Assembly: GCF_011617465.1 (NCBI RefSeq)
Contig: NZ_CP050153.1
Span: 248,001 to 312,000 of the forward strand
Source: Brevibacterium pigmentatum
Lineage (GTDB): Bacteria > Actinomycetota > Actinomycetes > Actinomycetales > Brevibacteriaceae
DNA length: 64,000 nt
Direction: 5' to 3'
Below are positions 51,275-60,157 of the stretch, in pieces (position 1 is the first letter of the stretch; each line of letters starts with the position of its first letter). Below the pieces are notes generated by a model, which was given only the letters and a program-made list of their open reading frames with translations, had not been told where the DNA came from and did not search any database. Made by a program: the position numbers and the translations under genes.

Positions 51275-52564
51275 ATGTCGAACACAGCCGCAGAAACCAC
51301 CGAGGTCGTCGTCATCGGCGGCGGCCAGGCCGGAATCGCGATGAGCGAGCATCTCAGCGACCGGGGAGTGGCCCATGTCGTCCTCGAGAAGCACCGGGTT
51401 GCCGAGGCCTGGCGAACTCGCCGCTGGGACTCCCTCGTCGCCAACGGTCCGGCTTGGCACGATCGCTTCCCCACGCAGGAATTCGAGGAGACCGATCCTG
51501 ACGGTTTCGCCACCAAGGCAGAGGTTGCCGATTACTTTCAGAAGCTCGTCGATCGCAAAGACCTGCCGGTGCGTACCGGTGTGACAGTCACTACGGTCGA
51601 GGAGAACAGTGGCGGCCGCGGCTGCCGTGTGACCACCGACTCCGGTGTCATCGATGCCGATTACGTGGTGTCGGCAACCGGTCCGTTCCAGACTCCGCGC
51701 ATTCCCGGACTCATTCCGGATGACGCAGGTTTCACCCAGATGCATTCGAGCTCGTACAAGAACCCTGACCAGCTCGAAGACGGCGGAGTCCTCGTGGTCG
51801 GAGCCGGGTCCTCGGGCGTACAGATCGCCGCAGAGATTCAGAACTCGGGCCGGCCGGTTCATCTTGCCGTCGGTCCCCACGATCGCCCTCCTCGGTCCTA
51901 CCGCGGCCGCGATTTCTGCTGGTGGCTGGGAGTCCTCGGACTGTGGGATCTCGTGACTCCGCCTGCCGGGGCGGAACATGTCACGATTGCTGTCAGCGGT
52001 GCCGGTGGCGGACATACCGTCGACTTCCGGGACCTGGCCGATTCCGGAATCACGCTCCTCGGGCGCGCCAATGGGTATTCAGATGGAAAGCTTGTTCTGG
52101 GGACGGATCTGCAGAAGAACATCGCCAATGGTGACGAGAACTATCTCTCCCTGCTCAACGCTGCCGACGAGTACATTGAACGCAATGGCCTTGAACTGCC
52201 TCCCGAACCAGAGGCACATGTGCTCGGACCCGACCCGGAATGTGTCAAGAATCCGATCCTCGAACTCGATCTCGCCGAGGCAGGCATTCGTACGGTGATC
52301 TGGGCGACCGGGTTCGGAGTCGACTATTCGTGGCTCAAGGTTGATGACGTGCTGGACGAGTCCGGGTACCCGGTTCATGCACGCGGAGTCTCTCCGGTCC
52401 CCGGTGTGTACTTCCTCGGACTGCCGTGGCTGTCGCGGCGTGGATCAAGCTTCATCTGGGGAGTTTGGCATGATGCGAAATACATTGCCGATCAGATCGA
52501 CATCCAGCGGATGTACCGCGACTATGCGCCGGCACAGTCCGGGCTCGCAGCAGCCGCAATCTGA
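51275..52564 (+). CDS. Flavin-containing monooxygenase (CzcO-like)
   Basis: A 429-residue NAD(P)H/FAD monooxygenase of the CzcO/YUC-like class. The FAD loop is GGGQAG at 15-20 and the NADPH loop GAGSSG at 176-181, with the ATG segment SATGPFQTPRIPG between them and the conserved WATGF near 350. Such enzymes oxygenate soft nucleophiles or ketones; many are still annotated as K+-transport flavoproteins. GGAAGGG eight bases before ATG 51275 supports the start over the open frame from 51185. It is about 240 bases downstream of LysR and probably on its own transcript, followed by a large hairpin. Confidence 0.88.
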   Translation: MSNTAAETTEVVVIGGGQAGIAMSEHLSDRGVAHVVLEKHRVAEAWRTRRWDSLVANGPAWHDRFPTQEFEETDPDGFATKAEVADYFQKLVDRKDLPVRTGVTVTTVEENSGGRGCRVTTDSGVIDADYVVSATGPFQTPRIPGLIPDDAGFTQMHSSSYKNPDQLEDGGVLVVGAGSSGVQIAAEIQNSGRPVHLAVGPHDRPPRSYRGRDFCWWLGVLGLWDLVTPPAGAEHVTIAVSGAGGGHTVDFRDLADSGITLLGRANGYSDGKLVLGTDLQKNIANGDENYLSLLNAADEYIERNGLELPPEPEAHVLGPDPECVKNPILELDLAEAGIRTVIWATGFGVDYSWLKVDDVLDESGYPVHARGVSPVPGVYFLGLPWLSRRGSSFIWGVWHDAKYIADQIDIQRMYRDYAPAQSGLAAAAI

Positions 52565-52572
52565 TTGAGTCA

Positions 52573-52668
52573 ACAGCGGACGGGCGGCGGACATTTCGAA
52601 CCCAATGATGGGCGAAACGACCTGTGGCCGAACTAGCAGCACCAACAATTCCGCCGCCCGTCCGCTGT
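52573..52668. terminator. Large hairpin element with 19-bp perfect stem
   Basis: Arms 52573-52591 and 52650-52668 are perfect complements (19 bp, very GC-rich) around a 58-base loop that itself contains TTTCG (52594) and CGAAA (52613). It lies nine bases after the monooxygenase stop and about 50 before aspA. A terminator is likely, but the loop is far longer than needed, so a dispersed repeat or structured RNA is possible. Confidence 0.6.
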
Positions 52669-52719
52669 CTCCGAAGTCACCTACTGACCGAGTAGAAAAT
52701 ATGAGATTCTGAAACCACT

Positions 52720-54300
52720 ATGACTGAGTCGAACGTCTCCGCAGATCCCAACACCGCCTCTCTTCCCCTCAACTCGCCGACCGCGACGAACCAGATCCCC
52801 ACGAACCAGAACCTCCCCACGCGCACCGAGACCGATTCGATCGGCAGCCTCGAGATCCCCGATACCGCGTATTGGGGTGTGCACACTGCTCGGGCGAACG
52901 AGAACTTCCCCATCGCCCGCCGTCCCGTCTCCGTCTACCCCGACTTCGTCCGTGCCTTCGCTTGCGTCAAACAGGCGGCAGCCCGCGCCAACGCGGAGAT
53001 CGGTGCGCTCGATGAGCAGCGTGCGAACCTCATCGACGCTGCCTGCGAAGAGATCAAAGGCGGCAAACTCCACGACCAGTTCGCTGTCGGCGTCATCCAG
53101 GGCGGAGCCGGCACCTCGACGAACATGAACGCCAACGAGGTCATCACCAACCGCGCCCTCGAGATCGCCGGTCGTTCCAAGGGCGACTACGCGTTCATCC
53201 ACCCCAACGACCACACGAACCACAGCCAGTCGACGAACGACACCTACCCGACGGCGATCAAGATCGCGCTGGCGTTCTCACTGCAGAACCTCCTCGGCGA
53301 ACTCACGCTCCTTGCCGATGCCTTTGCCGCGAAGGGCCGCGAGTTCTCCCATATCGTCAAGGTGGGGCGCACCCAGCTGCAGGATGCCGTTCCGATGACG
53401 CTCGGTCAGGAGTTCAACGCCTTCGCCACGACGCTGCGCGAAGACGTCCAGCGCCTCGAAGAGGCGGTTGCCCTCCTCGGTGAGGTGAACATGGGCGCGA
53501 CCGCGATCGGCACCTCGATCAACGCCCCGGTCGGGTACAAGGAAGCCGTCATCAAGCACCTGCGCCAGATCACCGGGCTCGAGCTCGTCACCGCCGGCGA
53601 CCTCGTCGAATCCACCTCGGATACCGGCGTCTTCATCACCTTCTCCGGTGCGCTCAAGCGCAGCGCGCTGAAGATGTCGAAGATCGCCAACGACCTGCGT
53701 CTACTGTCATCGGGGCCGCAGGCCGGCATCGGTGAGATCAACCTGCCCGCCCGCCAGGCCGGATCGTCGATCATGCCCGGCAAGGTCAACCCCGTCATCC
53801 CCGAGGCGGTGTCCCAGGTCGCGTACTCCGTGGCCGGCGCCGACGTCACCGTGTCCATGGCCGTCGAAGGCGGACAGCTGCAGCTCAACGCCTTCGAACC
53901 GATCATCGCCCACTCGCTGTTCCAGTCGATCACCTGGCTCGAACGCGCGGCCCAGACTTTCCGCATCAACTGCGTCAACGGCATCACCGCCAACGAGGCG
54001 CACATCGAGGACACCGTCGACCGCTCGGTCACCGTCATCACCGCGTTGGCCCCGGTCATCGGCTATGTCGCCGCAGCAAAACTGGCGAAGGAAGCACTGG
54101 CGAAGAACGAATCCATTGCCGATCTCGTCGTCGAGCACGGACTGCTCGAGCGGGATGAACTTGGCGAAATCCTTCGCCCCGAACGGCTGACCGGTATGCC
54201 CGCCGATGATTCCGTGGACAACACTGCCACCAGCGCCGAGGCGGTTCCCCGGGATGAGGTGACCACCGAGCTTCCGATCATCCCCGATCCGGAAGGGTGA
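52720..54300 (+). CDS. aspA: Aspartate ammonia-lyase
   Basis: A 526-residue member of the fumarase/aspartase superfamily, converting L-aspartate to fumarate and ammonia. The signature GSSIMPGKVNP is at residues 348-358 and is followed by VIPE, as in aspartases, rather than the TQCE of class II fumarases. Other family blocks are GVHTARANENFPI, GGAGTSTNMNANEV and HPNDHTNHSQSTND. There is a disordered N-terminal extension of about 38 residues (N/T/P-rich) and a C-terminal acidic tail beyond the usual 470. No strong ribosome site precedes the ATG. It ends at a two-way terminator. Confidence 0.88.
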   Translation: MTESNVSADPNTASLPLNSPTATNQIPTNQNLPTRTETDSIGSLEIPDTAYWGVHTARANENFPIARRPVSVYPDFVRAFACVKQAAARANAEIGALDEQRANLIDAACEEIKGGKLHDQFAVGVIQGGAGTSTNMNANEVITNRALEIAGRSKGDYAFIHPNDHTNHSQSTNDTYPTAIKIALAFSLQNLLGELTLLADAFAAKGREFSHIVKVGRTQLQDAVPMTLGQEFNAFATTLREDVQRLEEAVALLGEVNMGATAIGTSINAPVGYKEAVIKHLRQITGLELVTAGDLVESTSDTGVFITFSGALKRSALKMSKIANDLRLLSSGPQAGIGEINLPARQAGSSIMPGKVNPVIPEAVSQVAYSVAGADVTVSMAVEGGQLQLNAFEPIIAHSLFQSITWLERAAQTFRINCVNGITANEAHIEDTVDRSVTVITALAPVIGYVAAAKLAKEALAKNESIADLVVEHGLLERDELGEILRPERLTGMPADDSVDNTATSAEAVPRDEVTTELPIIPDPEG

Positions 54301-54312
54301 CAAGCGGCAAGC

Positions 54313-54351
54313 GGCTGTGCCAGGTGCCTTAGAGGGGTTCCCGGCACAGCC
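54313..54351. terminator. Bidirectional terminator after aspA
   Basis: GGCTGTGCC (54313-54321) pairs with GGCACAGCC (54343-54351) around 21 bases, followed by an AT-rich stretch. It lies between the converging aspA and opine-dehydrogenase-family genes. Confidence 0.7.
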
Positions 54352-54368
54352 CATAATTGTTTGTTGTC

Positions 54369-55448
54369 TCAAGGTGTCCCGTGGCGAAAGACCTCAAGAA
54401 TTTCATCGACCCCGGCCCCCGCGAGTCCGAGAGAGTCGACGGTACGGCCTGTCTCCTTGAAGTCGACTCCACACAACACGCTGCTGATGGCGATGAATCC
54501 GTCGGTGAGCGGCATTTTCACACCCACCTCGTTCCCAATCGAGCTCCAGACGACCAACCCGAAGGGGATGTCTTCGGTGAAGTAACGGTGGGTGAGCGAA
54601 TCCGGCTCTGGGAACGCCTGCCGACCATAGCCTTGGACGACGCGGTCGACGAACGATCCTTCAGTTACTCCATACGCGTCGGCGAGGAACTGCCAGAATC
54701 CGGTCGTGTCCGTGTGCAGAGTCGAGGACAGCGACAATCTCTCTTGATCGAGAGCCTCGATGGCCTCGGCGATCCGTGGAGTCACCAGAGTGTGTTGGGG
54801 CAGACGGTCGGCGTCCTCAACCGTCTTGAAATTGAGCACTGCCGGCGGAACGTGATAGATCGGGTTCGAATTGCTCAGCCCTACGGCAAGACTGTCAGCT
54901 GCCGCGACATAGTGCTTACCGAAGAAGGGAGTCAAGCGGTCGACCACTTCCTGCGTCCGGCTGTTGGGTAGGCTCGAAACCCGTATCGAGTCCTTGATGG
55001 CGCCGACGTACACCCGGGCTGGTTCCTTAAGTCGGCATGTGTATAGGCTCGTCGCGCTTTCCGCGATCAGACTGGGTCGACGCTTCTCCAGAGCGAACTG
55101 TCGGCATAGTTCGACACCGCTGCCGAGCACCGTGGGTTGGAAGACGACGAGCTGCTCCGGAGTGAGAACCTGTGCGAGGGATGCCGAAAGCCCCGGATGA
55201 GCGAAGGCGGGCGCCGCCACCACGATGACTTCGGCTCTGGCCACGGCGGCCTCGATGTCGGTGGTGAGCAACGCCGGCATTGCTCTGCCTTCAACATCTC
55301 CGAATAGCTCAATACCTCCTCGGTCGCGGATCGGATCGAACTCTCGGTCCCATACGGAGTACATTCGAACCGAATGTCCTTCCAATGTCATGTGTCCGGC
55401 AATTGTTTGTCCGACGTTGCCTGCACCGATGACGGCTATCGTTCCCAT
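54369..55448 (-). CDS. NAD/NADP octopine/nopaline dehydrogenase family protein
   Basis: A 359-residue two-domain oxidoreductase. The Rossmann motif IGAGNVGQ is at residues 6-13, and the C-terminal helical domain has the family's SNSNPIYHVPPAVLN, whose histidine is the catalytic residue in opine dehydrogenases. The family joins or splits an amino acid and a keto acid through a secondary amine. There is no metal motif and no signal peptide. It follows the AbgT transporter gene by 56 bases on the same strand, suggesting that a compound imported by AbgT is processed here. Confidence 0.85.
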   Translation of the reverse strand: MGTIAVIGAGNVGQTIAGHMTLEGHSVRMYSVWDREFDPIRDRGGIELFGDVEGRAMPALLTTDIEAAVARAEVIVVAAPAFAHPGLSASLAQVLTPEQLVVFQPTVLGSGVELCRQFALEKRRPSLIAESATSLYTCRLKEPARVYVGAIKDSIRVSSLPNSRTQEVVDRLTPFFGKHYVAAADSLAVGLSNSNPIYHVPPAVLNFKTVEDADRLPQHTLVTPRIAEAIEALDQERLSLSSTLHTDTTGFWQFLADAYGVTEGSFVDRVVQGYGRQAFPEPDSLTHRYFTEDIPFGLVVWSSIGNEVGVKMPLTDGFIAISSVLCGVDFKETGRTVDSLGLAGAGVDEILEVFRHGTP

Positions 55449-55504
55449 TATTTGTTCCTTTCGTTGTTACAGCAGTTGTTCGGTCGGCGCCGCAAGCGAT
55501 GAAA

Positions 55505-57091
55505 TCAACGCACAGGTACACCTGGTCCGAGCGGAATCCCGATGAGATACCAGAGGACGAAGAACGTCGTCCATACGATGAGCACCGCGACGGCCAGCGG
55601 AAGGGTGAACGACAACATCGTTCCGACACCGGCCCCTTTGCGGAAATGCTGGACATATCCGAGGGCGAGAACGAAGTAGCCATTGAGCGGCGTGAGGCAG
55701 TTGGTCACTGAGTCGCCGATCATGAACGCGACCATTGCCGATTCGGGACGCATGCCGATGTACATGACCAGCGGGACGAGGACGGGTGCGAGAATCGACC
55801 ACATCGCTGAACCGCTGGTGATGAGCATGTTGAGTATGCAGATGGCGACAACGATGAGCAGCAGCAGCACGAGGTGCGGGGCACTGAGCTGCTTGAATAG
55901 CTCAGCACCATTGACGCTGATGACCGACCCGATATTGGTCCACTCGAAGTAGGCGAGGAACTGCGCGACGACGAAGAACAGTACGAGCACCGGTGCCAGT
56001 GTTCGGATGCCCTCGGCCATCGCAGGCGGCACATCGCCTAGGGTGGGAATCGACTTCGTGATCCGGCCATAGACGATTCCGAGCAGACCGAACACGACGG
56101 CGATGAAGATCGCGATGTTCTTGAGGACGGGGGACTGGACGATGCTGCCGCCCTCACCGCGGAACGGTGAGCCGGGCATGAGCATGAGTGCGATGCCGAC
56201 TGCCGCGATTACGAAGACGACGGCTGACAAGATGAGTCCTCGACGCTCCTCTGCACACAGGGTCACCGAGCCGCCCGCCTGCATTGTCGGATCGGTGTTG
56301 AACAGCTTGTCGGAGACAGCGAAGTCGGCATCCAAGCGATTCGGAGAGAATTCCGGGCGGCGGGCGAGCAACTTGTCGACGACGACGGCGATCGTGATCG
56401 AGAGGATCACCGATGAGGCCGCCGTGAAGAAGTAGGTCGCGAAAGGCGTGACGACGTAGTTCTCGTCGACGATGTGCGAGGCGGCCATCGATAGGGACGC
56501 GCGGATCGCATCAGAAGGTGTGACGAGCGGGCTGGCGTTGAAGCCGACAGCAGTGGCCGCATAGGCGACCATGAGGCCTAGCAGCGGGCTGCGGCCTGCA
56601 GCTCTGAACGCCAGTGCGCCGAGCGGGATCATCACGAGGTAGGCGGAATCCGACATCACATGTGCGATCATCGAAGCGAAGGCGATCGAGAAAGTCAGCC
56701 ACGCTTTCGGCAGACGTCCGACCGTGACTCGGAGCAGCGCGGTGAGCATTCCGCTGCGCTCGGCGATGCTCACGCCGAGTAGGACGACGACGATCATCGC
56801 CAGCGGCGGGAACGTCGCATAGTTCGTCAGAGCGTTCTCGACGGCGAAGAGGGCGCCGTCGATAGAGAACAGGTTCTTGACCCGCGCTGTCGATCCGTCG
56901 GCCGGCAGGACTACGGAGACTCCGAGTCCAGACATGATCGCACTTGTGATTCCTAGCAGTATGCAGAGGAAGGCGAAGAGCCAGAACGGGTGAGGTAGTC
57001 GGTTTCCCGCGCGTTCGATCGCACTGAGTGCTCGGTAGAAGCGGTTGTCAGGGTTGATTCCCGGATCAGCGTCGACGGTTCGGGGTGTCAT
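55505..57091 (-). CDS. AbgT family transporter
   Basis: A 528-residue multi-helix AbgT transporter. Recognisable parts are the amphipathic start with GNRLPHPFWLFAFLCIL, SGMLTALLRVTVGRLPKAWLTF, the re-entrant HVMSDSAYLVMIPLGALAF, and near the end SAMWSILAPVLVPLVMYIGMRPESAMVAFMIGDSVTNCLTPLN. Members take up p-aminobenzoyl-glutamate or export antifolates. It is the first gene of a leftward unit with the opine-dehydrogenase-family enzyme, divergent from an FCD-GntR regulator. Confidence 0.93.
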   Translation of the reverse strand: MTPRTVDADPGINPDNRFYRALSAIERAGNRLPHPFWLFAFLCILLGITSAIMSGLGVSVVLPADGSTARVKNLFSIDGALFAVENALTNYATFPPLAMIVVVLLGVSIAERSGMLTALLRVTVGRLPKAWLTFSIAFASMIAHVMSDSAYLVMIPLGALAFRAAGRSPLLGLMVAYAATAVGFNASPLVTPSDAIRASLSMAASHIVDENYVVTPFATYFFTAASSVILSITIAVVVDKLLARRPEFSPNRLDADFAVSDKLFNTDPTMQAGGSVTLCAEERRGLILSAVVFVIAAVGIALMLMPGSPFRGEGGSIVQSPVLKNIAIFIAVVFGLLGIVYGRITKSIPTLGDVPPAMAEGIRTLAPVLVLFFVVAQFLAYFEWTNIGSVISVNGAELFKQLSAPHLVLLLLIVVAICILNMLITSGSAMWSILAPVLVPLVMYIGMRPESAMVAFMIGDSVTNCLTPLNGYFVLALGYVQHFRKGAGVGTMLSFTLPLAVAVLIVWTTFFVLWYLIGIPLGPGVPVR

Positions 57092-57162
57092 GAAGGCCCT
57101 CCTGCGGGTCGTGGACTCGTGGCACGTCGTTGTGGTGAGGTCCTCGTCGAGGACTGGCAGCC

Positions 57163-57181
57163 AAGTTGTTTAATCCAACTT
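57163..57181. promoter_or_regulatory. Inverted repeat, putative operator of AbgT/GntR region
   Basis: AAGTTG-TTTAATC-CAACTT, 6-bp perfect arms with a 7-base AT-rich centre, 72 bases upstream of abgT and about 100 upstream of the GntR gene. It is followed by a TATATA stretch at 57194-57199. The layout suits an FCD-GntR site; the sequence is unrelated to the other GntR palindromes in the window. Confidence 0.5.
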
Positions 57182-57284
57182 ACGTACATGAAATATATAA
57201 CAGGAATGCTAGAATTCGAAAGCAGATGAAGTCAACCCGCAGCGAACACTCGGGTTGAGACTCGAGAGCGGAAGTGGGTGTTCG

Positions 57285-57947
57285 ATGGCTTCGAAGGAGT
57301 CAATGGCCGATCGGGCCTATGCCCGGTTGAAGAGGGATATCATCGAAGCACGGCTGCGCCCGGGGACGGTTCTGTCGGATTCGGCCCTCGCTGAACAGTA
57401 CGAGATGAGTCGTACGCCGGTGCGAGAGGCGATCAACAACCTCCGCCGAGAAGGGCTCGTCGTCGTACTTCCGAAGCGGGGAACCTTCGTCAAACCACTT
57501 GACTTCGGCGAAATCCACGATCTCTACACTCTGCGGACCCTTGTCGAGCCCGAGGCGGCGGTGCTCGCCTCTCAGAGAAGCACAGAGGGGGAGCTCACCG
57601 AGCTCGAGGAGCTCAGCGCACTGAGCACGGACCCTGACGTCGAGAAGCTCGTGCTCAATGAGCGCAACAGCAGGCTCCATGTGCGCATTGCCGAACTTTC
57701 CGGCATCTCCCTGCTGGCGACGACGGTGCGGGCGATCCATGAAGAGATCGAACGCTGTCTCAACCTCCGCCGAGAACTCGGTCGTCCCTACAAGGCGGTC
57801 AACCACGGCCGTCTGGTCGACGCGATCATGACTCGTGATGAGGTCGTCATCCGCAGCACTGCGCTGAGCGGGATCGAGCGGGCGCGCGACCATATGATGA
57901 GTGTGCTCACACGGCACTCAGGAGTCGCCGGAGAGGGCGACTCGTAG
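57285..57947 (+). CDS. GntR-family regulator with FCD domain
   Basis: A 220-residue regulator: winged helix at about 8-75 (VLSDSALAEQYEMSRTPVREAINNLRREGLVVVLPKRGTFV) followed by a helical FCD domain. The start at 57285 gives MASKESMADRAYARLKRD; ATG 57303, three bases after AAGGAG, is an alternative, and the frame opens at 57255. It is divergent from the AbgT/opine-dehydrogenase unit and most likely controls it through the inverted repeat in between. It is related in architecture, but not closely in sequence, to the GntR protein at 17946-18644. Confidence 0.9.
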   Translation: MASKESMADRAYARLKRDIIEARLRPGTVLSDSALAEQYEMSRTPVREAINNLRREGLVVVLPKRGTFVKPLDFGEIHDLYTLRTLVEPEAAVLASQRSTEGELTELEELSALSTDPDVEKLVLNERNSRLHVRIAELSGISLLATTVRAIHEEIERCLNLRRELGRPYKAVNHGRLVDAIMTRDEVVIRSTALSGIERARDHMMSVLTRHSGVAGEGDS

Positions 57948-58065
57948 TTCTCCCGGAGTTGGCTGTAGTTCTTCACCGGTGGGGCCACACGCCGAACGAC
58001 CAGATAAGCGCAGGGAAGACTGCAAACAAGGCGATGTCCCATCGAGCGACGCGCGGCACGACGGC

Positions 58066-58830
58066 TTACTCGCCCTCCCACTCCACCGGGGTCTTCGTGA
58101 GGAAACCTTCGACGGCGTTCGCGAAATCCTGGCTGCCGTAGACCTTTGAGACGACATCCGCATCGTCGACGGGTCCGCCGGCGGCCAGGCGACGGAGGTT
58201 CTCCTTGATCGCCCATTGCGTCAGCGGAGCCCCGGACACGACCCGTTCGATGAGAGCTTCGGCCTCGGCGTCGAGATCCTCGGCGACTGATGTGAGGAAC
58301 CCCGAGGCCAGCGCCTCCTGCGCGTCGACCTTCCGCGCGGTGATGAGCATCGACGCCGTCCGCGGTTCCCCGAACGCCCGGACCAAGCGGCGCAGGGTGT
58401 TTGCCGAGAGAGTGTTGCCCAAGGTGCGCGCGATGGGGACGGAGAACGCCGAGGCGGCCGATCCGATCCGCACATCCGCGCAGCACGCGATGCCCAGACC
58501 TCCGCCCACGCAGTGTCCGTCGATGACGGCGATGACCGGTTTGTCGACCGCGGCCAGGGCGCCGAGCACCTCGTCGATGCGCTGCTCGTACGCGACCCCG
58601 TCCTCACCGGTGAACCCGCGGAACTGCGCGATGTCCGTGCCGGCGACGAAGGCTCGGCCTCCGGCTCCGCGAAGGACGAGGGCACGCAGATTTGGATCCG
58701 CGTCGACCTGGGCGGCCGCCTCGGCGAGCTTCTGATACATCTCGAACGTCATCGCATTGCGGGCCTCGGGACGGTTGAACGTCACGCGCAGACTGCGCCC
58801 GACCACCTCGGTGATCACTTGATCGCTCAT
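58066..58830 (-). CDS. Enoyl-CoA hydratase/isomerase (crotonase) family protein
   Basis: A 254-residue crotonase-fold protein. The oxyanion-hole segments are GRAFVAGTDIAQF (58-70) and GHCVGGGLGIACCADVRI (105-122). The two glutamates that perform hydration in typical enoyl-CoA hydratases are missing: the first position is G113, and the second region reads SVPIARTLG. It may therefore catalyse another crotonase reaction (isomerisation, CoA-ester hydrolysis or decarboxylation). The ATG overlaps the stop of the CoA-transferase (ATGA). It is the last gene of a leftward operon that begins beyond the right edge. Confidence 0.85.
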   Translation of the reverse strand: MSDQVITEVVGRSLRVTFNRPEARNAMTFEMYQKLAEAAAQVDADPNLRALVLRGAGGRAFVAGTDIAQFRGFTGEDGVAYEQRIDEVLGALAAVDKPVIAVIDGHCVGGGLGIACCADVRIGSAASAFSVPIARTLGNTLSANTLRRLVRAFGEPRTASMLITARKVDAQEALASGFLTSVAEDLDAEAEALIERVVSGAPLTQWAIKENLRRLAAGGPVDDADVVSKVYGSQDFANAVEGFLTKTPVEWEGE

Positions 58831-60056
58831 GACCGGGCCTCCTCGGTGACTGTGCCGACTCCGGCATCGGTAGTGCCCGGTCCGGACCCGTCCGACTCGG
58901 CAGCGCCTGCGAACTCCGCGAGCACCCGGTCGGTGTCCGCGCCGAGCGACGGTCCGGCCGGACCGTGGGTCAACTGCGAACGTGAGAAGCGCATCGGGTT
59001 GCCCAGCTGAGTGACCTCGCCGAGGCGGGGGTGCTGAGACGACCAGAAGAAGTTCCGTTCCTCAAGGTGAGCGTCGGTGAAGACCTGCTCGTAGTCGTTG
59101 ATCGGGGCGGCCGGGACACCGACACGATTCATCTCCTCGACCACCTCGGCGATGGTGCGCCTGCGCAGCCGATCCTCGATGACGGCGATGAGAGCCTCTC
59201 GGTTGGCGAACCGCAGCGCGGGCTCGGCGAATTTCGGTTGGTGCTCGAGATCGGCGAGGTCGAAGGCCGAGCAGAACCGCGTCCAGGTGGCCGGGGTGTT
59301 CGCGCCGATGGTGACGAAGCCGTCGCCGACCTCGATCGCCTGATACGGCGCCTGCGCCTGATGGGCCGAACCGTTCGGCCGACTCACCGTCCCGGCGCCG
59401 AAGTACCCGCCGGCCTCCCACACCGCCAAGGACACGGCCGATTCGAAGAGCGAGACGTCGAGGTACTGGCCCTGCCCGGACTCTCGACGCTCATAGAGGG
59501 CGGAGACGATGCCGAGCGCGACGTAGAGGGCGGTCGAGAGATCGGAGATCGGCACCCCGACCTTCGCCGGCGGCAGATCGGGAAACCCGGTGATGCTCAT
59601 CAGCCCCGACCGGGCCTGCGCCATGATGTCGAGGCCGGCCAAGGGCGCCAGCGGCCCGTCCTGTCCCCAGCCCGAGGCGGAGGCGTAGATGAGATCGGGA
59701 TGATCCTCACGCAGATCGTCGTATCCGAAGCCCATCTTTGTCAGCGCCCCGGGACGCATGTTCTCCACGAGGACGTCCGCCTCGGCGAGCAGGGAGTGCA
59801 GGCCGGCTCTTCCTGCGTCGGATTTGAGGTCGAGGACGATCGACTCCTTGTTGCGGTTGAGCCGGATGAACGGGCTCGATTCGCCGTCGACGAATGGCCC
59901 CGAAGCGCGCATCGGATCGCCGCCCGGCGGTTCGATCTTGATGACGCGGGCGCCCATATCGGCCAGCTGCATCGTCGCGTACGGCCCGGCGATGAACACG
60001 CCGAGCTCGAGCACCGTCACCCCCGATAGCGGTCCTGGTGCTGAGTCCTCACTCAT
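58827..60056 (-). CDS. CaiB/BaiF family III CoA-transferase
   Basis: A 409-residue class III CoA-transferase. It has LNRNKESIVLDLKSDAGR (66-83) and the nucleophile D143 in AGLDIMAQARSGLMSITG, plus the GVPISDLSTALYVALGIVSALYER core. The last 30 residues are a polar Gly/Thr-rich tail. Translation is coupled to the crotonase gene (ATGA). About 100 bases separate it from the upstream FAD/Fe-S dehydrogenase. It probably activates the 2-hydroxy- or 2-keto-acid-derived product of that operon; the acid itself is unknown. Confidence 0.88.
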   Translation of the reverse strand: MSEDSAPGPLSGVTVLELGVFIAGPYATMQLADMGARVIKIEPPGGDPMRASGPFVDGESSPFIRLNRNKESIVLDLKSDAGRAGLHSLLAEADVLVENMRPGALTKMGFGYDDLREDHPDLIYASASGWGQDGPLAPLAGLDIMAQARSGLMSITGFPDLPPAKVGVPISDLSTALYVALGIVSALYERRESGQGQYLDVSLFESAVSLAVWEAGGYFGAGTVSRPNGSAHQAQAPYQAIEVGDGFVTIGANTPATWTRFCSAFDLADLEHQPKFAEPALRFANREALIAVIEDRLRRRTIAEVVEEMNRVGVPAAPINDYEQVFTDAHLEERNFFWSSQHPRLGEVTQLGNPMRFSRSQLTHGPAGPSLGADTDRVLAEFAGAAESDGSGPGTTDAGVGTVTEEARS

Positions 60057-60157
60057 TGCGTCCTCTCTGACTGCATTCTCACTGATCGGTCGGATCGTCG
60101 GGGTCGGTTCTAAGTGCCGAATGGTTCAGGCATCGGCGGGTTCGCCTGTCGGCGCCT

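Noticed and set aside
52720..54300. Class II fumarase call for this gene
   Set aside because: The residues after the GSSIMPGKVNP signature are VIPE, the aspartase pattern, not the TQCE of class II fumarases.
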